In this document: positions 1 through 6,921 of the stretch, piece after piece | How positions within the stretch are numbered: position 1 is the stretch's first letter | Layout: every line of letters begins with the position of its first letter | Position numbers and translations under genes: made by a program | Notes under the pieces: model-generated | The model's database searches: none | The model's input: only the letters and a program-made list of their open reading frames with translations | Told to the model about the DNA's origin: nothing | Virus record (IMG/VR): IMGVR_UViG_3300030329_002635 | Coordinates: 1-22,937 of that record | DNA from: a virus | DNA: 22,937 nt | Direction: 5' to 3' (one strand)

Positions 1-306
1 TTATATGAAGAGGCTTCTTCTAAGATTGATAGCTTAACCGCTACTGCTGAAAAATGGACTAAATACGAAGAAACAAGACGTGCTTCTTTATTAGAAAAAC
101 ATCCTGAAGAAGATAGAGAGTCTTTGGCAACCCTGCCTTTAGACACTCTTGAATTTGTTACTAATAAAATTAACGGTGCTAAAGCCAATGCTCCAGAAGT
201 TGCTGGTAGGACTAAAAAAGTGGTTTCTAATAAGTCTTATTCAGAAATGACTGACGCAGAAAAAAGAGAATGGCATAATAACGCAATCTCTGGCATTAAC
301 ACATAA
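1..306 (+). CDS. Probable head scaffolding protein, C-terminal part (5' end outside window)
   Basis: The frame is open from the first base to TAA at 304-306, so the gene begins upstream of the window and only about 101 C-terminal residues are visible. They are strongly charged and look largely helical, with many Lys, Glu and Asp residues, no hydrophobic segment and no enzymatic motif. A TTG at 124 could be mistaken for a start, but coding sequence clearly continues upstream of it. The gene lies 18 bp before the major capsid gene, the position where siphophages usually encode the scaffold or a scaffold-protease fusion. The function rests on position and composition only; a short head-assembly accessory protein is also possible. 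Confidence 0.5.
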   Translation, partial: LYEEASSKIDSLTATAEKWTKYEETRRASLLEKHPEEDRESLATLPLDTLEFVTNKINGAKANAPEVAGRTKKVVSNKSYSEMTDAEKREWHNNAISGINT

Positions 307-324
307 ATCTTTTAGGAGAAAAAA

Positions 325-1458
325 ATGTTTAATATAAGTAAAAATGGAGAAGGAGTATTTAACTACAATAATCCTTTTCACATAACAAATGAAGTGCAAT
401 TTGCACTTACAGATCCATTAGGGTCAAACATATTGATTGGTGGTGTTGGCGGTAGCTCTACTTTAGGTGCTGATGCAGACACTATTGGTGACCAATTTGT
501 TCCAGAGGTTTGGGGGCAAGCTGTTTTAGATTCTTTTAATAAAAACACAGTTATGTCTAAACTTGGAACAGACCTGTCTGCACTGGCAGCGGGTGGTGGC
601 GATAAAATTAATTTGCCGCACGTTGGTACTCCAATCGTTAAACCTGTTACTCAAAATGCAGAAGTTTTAACTCTTGATGTTTCAGGTTCTGATACTGCAA
701 CTTCTACAACTTTAACTATTGACCAGCATCACGCTGCTCCAATCTGGATTCCAGATGCAGTTAAAGCACAAGCTTCTTATGATTTGTTTAGTTTGTATGC
801 TAATCAAATGGGATACGCTATAGCAAGAGCAGTAGATAACTATATTGCATACTCAATCGTATCTAATCTTGAAACAGCCTTAGGATCAGGTGACGGTATA
901 ACAAGCTCAACAGCAGCAGTTGAGGTAGCCGAATCATTCACCGAAGCAAATCTTGCATCTTTAATGGGAATAATAGTAGGTGAGACTGGAGACACAAATG
1001 GCTGGACTTTAGTTCTTTCGCCTGTAACTTATGGTGCTTTAGCTAATCTTGGTGGGTCTTCATTTGATCAAGGTACAGCAAATGCTCCTTTAGGTGCAAA
1101 TTTTGCAAGCACAGGCGTAGTTGGAAGGCTTTTAGGTATGCCTGTAGTAATGTCTAATAATGCTTATATGGATGTTGCTTCAGTTACAGCAGATGCCGAA
1201 AAAGGATTGACAGCTTGGACTGGTTTTGATACTGGTAGTAGTGGTAGTGATACAGCAGATGATGACCATTTAATGGGATTTGCTATACACGAATCAGCAC
1301 TTTATACTGCTATTCAATCTCAAGGTGTTAAGCGTTCTTACCAACATACATATATGCAAGACTTAGTGTCTTATGACGCATTATATGGTTGTGTTGTTAG
1401 AAATGCGGATTCGGCTGGCGACAGAAGAATCATCGCATTGTACGATAGTTTAGACTAA
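325..1458 (+). CDS. Major capsid protein
   Basis: The 377-residue product has a typical coat protein size and forms the icosahedral shell. Its N-terminal region (about 1-50) is Gly-rich, followed by 'GDQFVPEVWGQAVLDSF' near residues 54-70. That pattern, an acidic stretch then an aromatic 'PEVW' and a helix, is common at the start of HK97-fold coat domains. Later come 'INLPHVGTP', a beta-rich central part and 'RAVDNYIAYSIV', compatible with the long spine helix and A-domain. The start has a strong ribosome binding site, TTAGGAG, seven bases upstream. The gene follows the scaffold-like gene and precedes a hairpin, as is usual for a highly expressed coat gene. The assignment comes from length, position and fold-like patterns, not from a database match. 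Confidence 0.78.
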   Translation: MFNISKNGEGVFNYNNPFHITNEVQFALTDPLGSNILIGGVGGSSTLGADADTIGDQFVPEVWGQAVLDSFNKNTVMSKLGTDLSALAAGGGDKINLPHVGTPIVKPVTQNAEVLTLDVSGSDTATSTTLTIDQHHAAPIWIPDAVKAQASYDLFSLYANQMGYAIARAVDNYIAYSIVSNLETALGSGDGITSSTAAVEVAESFTEANLASLMGIIVGETGDTNGWTLVLSPVTYGALANLGGSSFDQGTANAPLGANFASTGVVGRLLGMPVVMSNNAYMDVASVTADAEKGLTAWTGFDTGSSGSDTADDDHLMGFAIHESALYTAIQSQGVKRSYQHTYMQDLVSYDALYGCVVRNADSAGDRRIIALYDSLD

Positions 1459-1478
1459 TAATCTAATCTAATTAATAT

Positions 1479-1504
1479 AAAGGGGGTGGGAAACTGCCCC
1501 CTTT
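1479..1504 (+). terminator. GC-rich hairpin after the capsid gene (possible attenuating terminator)
   Basis: AAAGGGGG at 1479-1486 pairs with CCCCCTTT at 1497-1504 around a 10-base loop. It stands out in an AT-rich intergenic gap between the capsid stop and the next start at 1522. The downstream tract is TTTAAAA rather than a clean run of T, so it may only partly terminate transcription or may protect the 3' end of the capsid message. The stem is seen directly; its role is inferred. Confidence 0.5.
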
Positions 1505-1521
1505 AAAACAAGAGGAAAAAT

Positions 1522-1695
1522 ATGGCTAAAAAAGTTTATAAATATATGGGCAACAAAAGAGGAATGAATGGGTTTGAAAAAAGCTTTGATTCCTCTGTTT
1601 TAGATGATGCTAAAATTAAAAAATTAAAAGAAAAGGGGTGGGAAGAAGTTAAGCCTAAACCCAAACCTAAACCCAAACCTAAACCTAAAGACTGA
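1522..1695 (+). CDS. Small protein with Lys-Pro repeat tail, unknown function
   Basis: This 57-residue ORF starts at ATG 1522 behind AGAGGA. Residues 1-43 form a charged stretch (MAKKVYKYMG..., then KLKEKGWEEV) and residues 44-55 are six Lys-Pro dipeptides, followed by Lys-Asp. The Lys-Pro part is encoded by a hexanucleotide tandem repeat. The stop TGA overlaps the ATG of the next small ORF. Its place directly after the major capsid gene is where small head proteins or decoration proteins are often encoded, but I do not recognise the family. A stiff, basic Lys-Pro tail could contact DNA or a capsid surface; that is speculation. Confidence 0.65.
   Translation: MAKKVYKYMGNKRGMNGFEKSFDSSVLDDAKIKKLKEKGWEEVKPKPKPKPKPKPKD
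1654..1689 (+). repeat. Hexanucleotide tandem repeat (CCTAAA/CCCAAA)6
   Basis: Six consecutive hexamers, alternating CCTAAA and CCCAAA with two CCTAAA units at the end, lie inside the small gene at 1522-1695 and encode Pro-Lys units. Because the unit is six bases, gain or loss of copies would change tail length without breaking the frame. Confidence 0.85.
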
Positions 1696-1811
1696 TGAGT
1701 GAAATAAAAATAATAAATGAAATTTTAAATATAATTTGGGGGGGTTCTAATGTTCAGCCAAGCCCCAAGCCAAAGCCGAAAAAAAAGAAATCTAAAAAGA
1801 GTGCCAAATAA
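1695..1811 (+). CDS. Small Lys-rich protein overlapping the lysozyme reading frame, unknown function
   Basis: A 38-residue ORF begins at ATG 1695, which overlaps the TGA of the preceding gene (TGATG). No separate ribosome binding site is visible, so it would rely on translational coupling. The first 17 residues are hydrophobic or amphipathic (IKIINEILNIIWGG) and the rest is a Pro-Lys/Lys-rich tail (QPSPKPKPKKKKSKK). The composition therefore resembles the tail of the gene just before it. The 3' half is also open in the lysozyme frame if that gene starts at 1750. Either this ORF is real and the lysozyme starts later, or the region is dual coding. Confidence 0.45.
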   Translation: MSEIKIINEILNIIWGGSNVQPSPKPKPKKKKSKKSAK

Positions 1812-2247
1812 ATACGAATACTGGACAGAGCAATATAACATTATGAAAGATATAATAGAACAATTAAAAATACACGAAGGCTATGAACCTAAAGTATATA
1901 AATGCACAGCAGGTGTAGATACAATAGGGGTCGGCTTTGCTATTAAAGACTTAGAATTATCTGAAGATGTATGCGACTTGATCTTAAAAGAAAAATTAGA
2001 AGCTTTAGAAGAAAGGTTTGAAAAGAAATTTGATTGGTTTAAAATATCTCCTGTAGAAGTCAGGAATGTTATGCTTAATATGGCTTACCAGCTCGGATTT
2101 AGAGGTTTCTGTAAATTTAAAAAGACTATAGCATACCTTGAGGAAGCTAATTGGGAATCGGCTTCTAAGGAAATGTTAGATTCTAAATGGGCTAAGCAAA
2201 CGCCCAACAGAGCAAAAGAATTAAGCGAGATAATCGCATCTCTTTAG
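1750..2247 (+). CDS. Endolysin: T4-type lysozyme (glycoside hydrolase family 24) with E-C-T catalytic triad
   Basis: This is a muramidase that cleaves the N-acetylmuramic acid to N-acetylglucosamine bond of peptidoglycan at lysis. Counting from the internal ATG at 1843, Glu12 lies in 'KIHEGYEPKVY', Cys21 in 'YKCTAG' and Thr27 in 'DTIGVGF'. That spacing, E-8aa-C-5aa-T, is the GH24 active-site pattern with Cys in place of the Asp20 of T4 lysozyme. The C-terminal part keeps the family's 'NMAYQLGF' and a 'WAKQTPNRAKEL' segment near the end. The start is uncertain. ATG 1750 has seven G five bases upstream, GTG 1801 has no site, and ATG 1843 matches the start of T4 lysozyme but also lacks a site. 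No signal peptide is visible, so a holin would be needed for release. Confidence 0.9.
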   Translation: MFSQAPSQSRKKRNLKRVPNKYEYWTEQYNIMKDIIEQLKIHEGYEPKVYKCTAGVDTIGVGFAIKDLELSEDVCDLILKEKLEALEERFEKKFDWFKISPVEVRNVMLNMAYQLGFRGFCKFKKTIAYLEEANWESASKEMLDSKWAKQTPNRAKELSEIIASL

Positions 2248-2277
2248 TTGTTTATATCAACTGCTCAATAGTAATTT

Positions 2278-3492
2278 ATGTCATCGGAAGAATATCTAAA
2301 TAAGGCTTTAGCTTGCCCTAATTGCTATGGTACAACCTTAACTAAATGTGGTTGGGATAGCGGAAGGCAGAGATATAAATGCAAGGCTTGTGGGAGAAAA
2401 ACACAAAGACCTGTAGAAGATTTAGAGCTTCTCAGAGAAAATGTAAGGTATAGAAAAGAGAAGCAGAAAGCCCAAGATGTAAATAGAATAGAGAGAAAGG
2501 GCTTTAGAGAACACGCAAGAATTGAAAACGCTGTATCAGCATACAGCATAGAATTAATAAAGCTTTTTGAAAATAACAAATTACATAAGCTCACTAAAAG
2601 CCATAAGATTAGTAAAAGGGCGGTTGGGGTCATCCAATTTAGTGACGTTCACTTTAATGAATTAGTCGAGCTTCAGAACAATCGTTACGATTTTAAAGTT
2701 GCATCACAGCGATGCCAATACTTTGTACAAAAGGCATCAGCGTATTTCAAAATGAATGGAGTTAGCCAAGTTGTGGTTGCTTTAACTGGAGACCTAATGA
2801 ATAGTGATAGAAGGCTGGATGAATTACTGAATCAGGCTTCAAATAGGGCTAAAGCAACCTTTTTAGCAGTTGATATAATGCAACAAGTTATATTAGACCT
2901 AAATAAACGCTTTAATGTTAGTGTAGCTAATGTAGTTGGGAATGAAGGTCGTGCAAATAAAGAGTTGGGTTGGGCTAATTCTGTAGCGACAGATAACTAT
3001 GATTATACTATATTTAATTGCCTAAGGTATCTATTTAAAAGTTCAAAGATACATTTTATTGATGGGGATCCATCAGAGATAGTTATCAATGTCGCAGGTC
3101 AAAACCTTTTGCTTCTTCATGGGCATGGGGCAATAAGTGCAGGGGTAGAAAAGTCTATAAATCAAATTATAGGAAGATACTCAATGAAAGGAATCAAAAT
3201 AGATTATGTTATATTTGGTCACGTTCATTCCGCAAGAGTAGGAGATACATTTGGAAGAAGCTCAAGCATGGTAGGGGCTAACGACTACTCTGAAAAAGCT
3301 TTAAATTTAGGAGGAAGGGCAAGTCAGAATTGTTATGTGTTTTACGATAACGGAAACAGAGATGGGATTAAAGTTGACTTGCAAAATGTAGATTGTAAAG
3401 GTTATGATATTGATAAAACATTGGAGGCGTATAATGCAAAATCGGCTAAGAAGAAAAACAAAACCGAAACGATATTCAAGGTGGTCGTATAG
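2278..3492 (+). CDS. Zinc-ribbon metallophosphoesterase (calcineurin-like)
   Basis: A 404-residue protein with two parts. Residues 13-38 form a zinc ribbon (CPNC at 13-16, then CKAC at 35-38 in 'QRYKCKACGR'), similar to ribbons that open some transposase DNA-binding proteins. A charged linker leads to a calcineurin-like phosphoesterase domain at about 115-360, with metal-binding motifs in order: DVH (123-125), GD (171-172), GNE (221-223), HGH (281-283) and GHVH (314-317). These residues hold two metals and hydrolyse phosphoesters, possibly in nucleic acids given the ribbon. The usual GNH reads GNE here, replacing the histidine that normally helps catalysis. No good ribosome binding site precedes ATG 2278. 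It lies between lysozyme and membrane peptide genes rather than among DNA-processing genes. Confidence 0.9.
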   Translation: MSSEEYLNKALACPNCYGTTLTKCGWDSGRQRYKCKACGRKTQRPVEDLELLRENVRYRKEKQKAQDVNRIERKGFREHARIENAVSAYSIELIKLFENNKLHKLTKSHKISKRAVGVIQFSDVHFNELVELQNNRYDFKVASQRCQYFVQKASAYFKMNGVSQVVVALTGDLMNSDRRLDELLNQASNRAKATFLAVDIMQQVILDLNKRFNVSVANVVGNEGRANKELGWANSVATDNYDYTIFNCLRYLFKSSKIHFIDGDPSEIVINVAGQNLLLLHGHGAISAGVEKSINQIIGRYSMKGIKIDYVIFGHVHSARVGDTFGRSSSMVGANDYSEKALNLGGRASQNCYVFYDNGNRDGIKVDLQNVDCKGYDIDKTLEAYNAKSAKKKNKTETIFKVVV

Positions 3493-3586
3493 TACATCCT
3501 CGACTTTTGACTCTCCAGCGTATATGGCAAACTCGACATCTTGCAGTACGCTTCCAAACTTTTCGGAGAGTATATATGATAGATAG
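3434..3586 (+). CDS. Small Ser/Thr-rich basic protein, unknown function
   Basis: A 50-residue ORF starts at ATG 3434, six bases after a perfect GGAGG. It overlaps the last 59 bases of the phosphoesterase gene in another frame and runs 11 bases into the next gene. The N-terminal third is very basic (QNRLRRKTKPKRYSRW) and the rest is rich in Ser and Thr with a few acidic residues. No membrane segment or known motif is seen. An upstream in-frame ATG at 3404 exists but lacks a site, so 3434 is preferred. The strong ribosome binding site is the main reason to consider it real. Confidence 0.6.
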   Translation: MQNRLRRKTKPKRYSRWSYSTSSTFDSPAYMANSTSCSTLPNFSESIYDR

Positions 3587-3722
3587 TTTAAGAACAGTAA
3601 CAGCAGGAGCAAGTGGTATGGTTGTTACTTGGATGGAATGGTTGCCGATGATGGTTAGGGTTTTAGTTGGGTTGGCGACCTTTATTTATATATGTGTAAA
3701 AATTTATAAGTTAATGAAGTAA
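3576..3722 (+). CDS. Small membrane protein, holin candidate
   Basis: A 48-residue product with a short polar N-terminus, one long hydrophobic segment (about residues 22-42, 'LPMMVRVLVGLATFIYICV') and a basic end (KIYKLMK). This shape fits small single-span phage holins or antiholins, which open the inner membrane so that a leaderless lysozyme such as the one at 1750-2247 can reach the cell wall. GGAGAG lies six bases upstream of ATG 3576. The frame also has upstream codons back to 3507, but these overlap the preceding gene and lack a site. The role is inferred from size, topology and closeness to the lysozyme; other small membrane proteins are possible. Confidence 0.6.
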   Translation: MIDSLRTVTAGASGMVVTWMEWLPMMVRVLVGLATFIYICVKIYKLMK

Positions 3723-3725
3723 TGA

Positions 3726-4091
3726 ATGAACGAAGAGGAATTACAGAAACAGGCAGAAGGATTCTTAGGGAACTGGGTATGGCTATTTTTATCTGGGATT
3801 GCTCTTTTACTGTTTAAATCTACTATAGAGACTGTTGTAGAGGGTCTTAAAGTTTTTCTTGGTAAAGACTTAAATACAGATGATGTCGTTATATTAGATG
3901 ATAGACCTGCAAGAGTTATTAGGGTGGGTTTATGGAAGACAACATTTTTTGCTTATGATATAGGTGTTGCAGATGGCAAGCCTTATGTTAAAGGTGGAAC
4001 AAAATTGCAGATACAAAATGATAAGCTTAAAGACCATGTAATTGAAAGTCCTTTACAAATGTTAGATTTAAGCAAATGGGAAGGAAAATGA
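3726..4091 (+). CDS. Membrane-anchored protein with MscS-beta-like segment
   Basis: A 121-residue product with one transmembrane segment near residues 17-30 (WVWLFLSGIALLLF). An amphipathic stretch (FKSTIETVVEGLKVFLG) and a compact beta-rich region (about 50-105) follow. The pattern 'TDDVVILDDRPARVIRVGLWKTTFF' resembles the start of the MscS mechanosensitive channel beta domain, where a GDxI-like strand, a small turn and 'V..IGLR.T' follow the pore helix. It is far shorter than any full MscS, with a single span. The start overlaps the previous gene region (TAATGAATGA), suggesting coupling. The MscS resemblance is my reading of the pattern, not a search result. Confidence 0.55.
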   Translation: MNEEELQKQAEGFLGNWVWLFLSGIALLLFKSTIETVVEGLKVFLGKDLNTDDVVILDDRPARVIRVGLWKTTFFAYDIGVADGKPYVKGGTKLQIQNDKLKDHVIESPLQMLDLSKWEGK

Positions 4092-4258
4092 TAAGACAAA
4101 GTTTAGCAGAAAGAAAAATGATGGCAACAATAAAAGGTCTTGTTGATGTAAAGCTAAACTCTTTTGGTTTGAAGATTAGAAGGCTTGAATATGAAATGAG
4201 AGCTATTCGAGCCGAAAATATACAGTTAAAAAAATTAATAAAAGGAGATTCACAATGA
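4088..4258 (+). CDS. Small coiled-coil protein, unknown function
   Basis: A 56-residue highly charged product beginning MIRQSLAERK. Its second half (GLKIRRLEYEMRAIRAENIQ and following Leu-Lys-Lys-Leu) has the heptad spacing of a short coiled coil. ATG 4088 overlaps the end of the preceding gene by four bases (ATGATAAG) and has AAGG just upstream. An earlier in-frame ATG at 4076 is less likely. It has no hydrophobic span. It sits in a run of small genes with tight overlaps between the holin candidate and the appendage genes, so it may be a partner of the adjacent membrane proteins. Confidence 0.6.
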   Translation: MIRQSLAERKMMATIKGLVDVKLNSFGLKIRRLEYEMRAIRAENIQLKKLIKGDSQ

Positions 4259-4524
4259 TGGAATATATAGCTTTAGCAGGTGGTTTAAGTGGCGGAGGGA
4301 TGGCTCTTTGGGTACTTAAAAAAATACCAAATGATAAAATATGTTCAGTTGTAGAAGGGTTTTTTGAAAAGATTGGGATAGTAATGACAGCAGGATTAAC
4401 TAAGTTTTGGGCTACTAAGAAGATATGGAATAAAACAGTAGAACCTTATTTTATAGATCTTGTTGATAATGTAGTAGGTGGTGCATTAAGAGGATTAGTT
4501 AAAGGGCTGAGGTCAGATAACTAA
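4255..4524 (+). CDS. Small hydrophobic protein, possible membrane or lysis accessory
   Basis: An 89-residue product with a hydrophobic, Gly-rich N-terminus (YIALAGGLSGGGMALWVL) and two further amphipathic stretches (VEGFFEKIGIVMTAGL and DLVDNVVGGALRGLVKGL). AAGGAG lies upstream, and the start may be ATG 4255 or the adjacent ATG 4258. It overlaps the stop of the previous gene by four bases and shares one base with the next. One membrane span at residues 4-21 is plausible. I do not recognise the family. A holin or antiholin partner for 3576-3722 is one option. Confidence 0.6.
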   Translation: MMEYIALAGGLSGGGMALWVLKKIPNDKICSVVEGFFEKIGIVMTAGLTKFWATKKIWNKTVEPYFIDLVDNVVGGALRGLVKGLRSDN

Positions 4525-4712
4525 TGTTACAGAAGCTCGTTATAAACAAGATTATAGATTTACTATCTAAGCAGTTTAAGCTCTTTGATGTATTAAAGTA
4601 TGTCAAGGAGCCTAACGAGCTTGACCGTAAGGTTAAGCAGCTTGAGAGAAGAATTAAGAAGTTAGAGGCGATAGATTATGATTTGTACTTAAGGAAAGGA
4701 AGTGATGAGTAA
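4524..4712 (+). CDS. Small coiled-coil protein, unknown function
   Basis: A 62-residue product with an N-terminal amphipathic region (LVINKIIDLLSKQFKLFDVL) and a charged helical segment, 'ELDRKVKQLERRIKKLEAI', with clear leucine heptads typical of a short coiled coil. The start shares one base with the previous stop (TAATG). It is the last of the small-gene run and overlaps the following appendage gene by a few bases. The coiled coil suggests oligomerisation. No enzymatic motif is present and the family is not recognised. Confidence 0.6.
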   Translation: MLQKLVINKIIDLLSKQFKLFDVLKYVKEPNELDRKVKQLERRIKKLEAIDYDLYLRKGSDE

Positions 4713-6132
4713 ATCAATTACTATAGATAACACTTTAGATTCTAACTTAAAACCATTAAAGATAGACAATAAGCTAACTGGCATTGAATTATCTGATGAT
4801 GAATTAGCTATAAGAAATGAAACAAAATTTGATAAAAACTTATCTCTTGCTGGAGCAATTAAATTTGAGCAAGAAGATGCAGGAATAAATTTTGGCAATC
4901 AATTATCTTTAAGTGTAGATACCTCACTTGAGAGATTGCAATTTTATGGCACACAGATGATGATATCAGGAAGTTTATTTGCTAACCATGCTGATACTGA
5001 TGTAAAGTTATTACTTATACCTGATGGCACAGGTGATTCCACTATTACATTTTATGAAGATAATGTTTCAGCAAGATTTGCTATAGGGCATGATGCAACT
5101 GATACCACTTTTCAAATAGTTTCAGGCACTACAATGGGAACAAACACACTATTATCAATGGCTCAGACAGGTGCTAAAACATTTAATTGTACAGATGGTA
5201 ATACAGATTTAAAACTTACAAGCTCTGCCAACACTAATGATTATTGTTCAATAACAGTTGGAGCAGAAGGTGCTACTACTATAGCTACAGTTGATGCTGA
5301 TACTGCTGCTGCCAACTTAACTGTTGATGTTGATGGAGATATAACCTTAGATGCTGATGGTGGAGAGATTTATTTAAAAGATGGTGGAACTACATTTGGA
5401 GTACTAACTACTGCATCAAGCAGGTCAACATTACAGCTTTATGAATCAGCAGGTTCTTCAACTGATGATTATGTTTATATTCAATGTCAAGCAAGTGGCT
5501 CTACTAAATTTGTTACTAATGATGCAGCTGGTGCAGATGCAGAGTTAGAAATAAAGCCTGATGGAGATTTAACAATAGATGCACAAGGTGATATAAGCTT
5601 AGATACAAATTCAGGGAATTTTATAGCTAAAAAAGCAGGAACAGAATTTAGTGTAGCAAATAGTGCTTATGCTGGAATGATACTTGGGTATCAAATGATT
5701 GGTGAGAGTGCAGTTCATGGCTCTTATACATTTACAACATCTTATGCAGTTCCTGATTCAGCTATGAATGTTAAGTTTGTAGCTCCTCCAAGTGGTGTAG
5801 TTGAGATAGCAGTTCAATTTGGAATAGATGGTAGCTCAAATAGATATAACTATATAGGTTTATCTGATAATGCTACATACAATTCAATAGGAAATAGTTA
5901 TGAAGTAGCAGTTAATTTAACAGATGAATCAGACCAAAATACAATACACCATATTTGGGTTGTTACAGGATTAACAGCAGGAACAGCATATCAGTATTGG
6001 TTGGGAGCAAAATCAAGTCATGCTTCAGGCTATATAAGATGGGGTGGAACAGCATCAGGAAGGTATCAGGATTTTATTATGAAAGCAGTTGCATTACCAG
6101 CAGCAACAACAGATTATGCAGTATATGATTAA
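4705..6132 (+). CDS. Appendage protein, probable tail or head fiber
   Basis: A 475-residue protein built of short beta-strand units rich in Asp, Gly, Thr and Ala, such as 'VDVDGDITLDADGGEIYLKD', echoed later by 'KPDGDLTIDAQGDISLD'. Such D-G-D repeats mark beta-helical or stacked fiber shafts in many aquatic phages. The C-terminal part from about residue 325 changes character, with more aromatic residues ('IRWGGTASGRYQDF'), as expected of a globular tip that could bind the host. ATG 4705 follows AAGGAAAGGA and is preferred to GTG 4702. CpG is absent throughout, and Arg is encoded only by AGA or AGG, unlike neighbouring genes. The fiber role is inferred from composition and repeats. Confidence 0.6.
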   Translation: MSKSITIDNTLDSNLKPLKIDNKLTGIELSDDELAIRNETKFDKNLSLAGAIKFEQEDAGINFGNQLSLSVDTSLERLQFYGTQMMISGSLFANHADTDVKLLLIPDGTGDSTITFYEDNVSARFAIGHDATDTTFQIVSGTTMGTNTLLSMAQTGAKTFNCTDGNTDLKLTSSANTNDYCSITVGAEGATTIATVDADTAAANLTVDVDGDITLDADGGEIYLKDGGTTFGVLTTASSRSTLQLYESAGSSTDDYVYIQCQASGSTKFVTNDAAGADAELEIKPDGDLTIDAQGDISLDTNSGNFIAKKAGTEFSVANSAYAGMILGYQMIGESAVHGSYTFTTSYAVPDSAMNVKFVAPPSGVVEIAVQFGIDGSSNRYNYIGLSDNATYNSIGNSYEVAVNLTDESDQNTIHHIWVVTGLTAGTAYQYWLGAKSSHASGYIRWGGTASGRYQDFIMKAVALPAATTDYAVYD

Positions 6133-6141
6133 GGAGAATAA

Positions 6142-6912
6142 ATGGCATTAACAAACAAAACAATAGCAAGTACCTATGGAGATATACTACAAGTAGATAA
6201 TAGTGGTTCAGGAAGAACTGCTAATGGTACTGTAGTTAAGGATGGATTAGGGCAATCTACAGCATTAACATTAGGTGGGGATAAAGCTAAATTAACACCT
6301 TCATCAGATACTACTGCACTATTAACTATAGAAAATGCAGCTGGTACTGATTTGCTTACAGTTGATGCTACTAATACTGCTATCAAAGTAGGAACAACAC
6401 AGAGTTATGTAAACACACAGATTCAAAGATTTCAAGTATTTGATGCACAACCTACAGCAGACACACACCATCCACTTCATGTAGATGGTTCTTGGGAAAC
6501 AAGCATGACATTAAGTGATTTTGGAACAGGAACAGATCCTGCTGATACATTTACAATAAGTGGCAATGCAGAAAGATTAGTATTAGCATATTGGTATATT
6601 CCTGCTGCAATAACAATAGATGAAGTTAGGGTAATTAGTGCAGGAGAAGCTGCTGATACAATTAATTTCCATTTAAAATCTTACACATTAGGAACTGGAA
6701 CAGGTTCAACAGCAGGAGATTTAACAAGTGGAGCTTTACTTGCACATAATGGGAGTACATTAACAATAGGTGCAGACAGATTAACAACCACAACACTAAC
6801 AATAGATTCGGCTAATGTTGCCGCTGATAAAGTAGTATTAGCCTTCTTTGAGAATGTAGGTGCTAATACAGATGTTACAGCACAATTAATAGTAAAATAT
6901 CATTATCAATAG
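6142..6912 (+). CDS. Appendage protein, probable fiber or decoration
   Basis: A 256-residue beta-rich protein. The N-terminal 85 residues look like a fiber shaft (TTALLTIENAAGTDLLTVDA), a pattern often seen in front of trimeric fiber heads. The remainder (about 90-256) looks like a jelly-roll type domain, with 'AERLVLAYWYIPAAITIDEV' and a 'VVLAFFENVG' strand near the end. AAGGAG precedes ATG 6142, 10 bp after the previous gene. It shares the unusual CpG-free composition of its neighbours (only two CpG, near 6809 and 6822), which suggests that the three genes travel together. The exact structural role is unknown. Confidence 0.55.
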   Translation: MALTNKTIASTYGDILQVDNSGSGRTANGTVVKDGLGQSTALTLGGDKAKLTPSSDTTALLTIENAAGTDLLTVDATNTAIKVGTTQSYVNTQIQRFQVFDAQPTADTHHPLHVDGSWETSMTLSDFGTGTDPADTFTISGNAERLVLAYWYIPAAITIDEVRVISAGEAADTINFHLKSYTLGTGTGSTAGDLTSGALLAHNGSTLTIGADRLTTTTLTIDSANVAADKVVLAFFENVGANTDVTAQLIVKYHYQ

Positions 6913-6921
6913 GAGAAAAAA

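Noticed and set aside
2246-2262. A small hairpin AGTTG/CAACT after the lysozyme gene as a terminator.
   Set aside because: Only five base pairs, no T-tract, and it includes the stop codon.
3307-3612. A leftward hydrophobic ORF opposite the phosphoesterase end.
   Set aside because: It is antisense to three better supported genes, has no ribosome binding site, and its hydrophobicity follows from the complement of Lys/Asn-rich codons.
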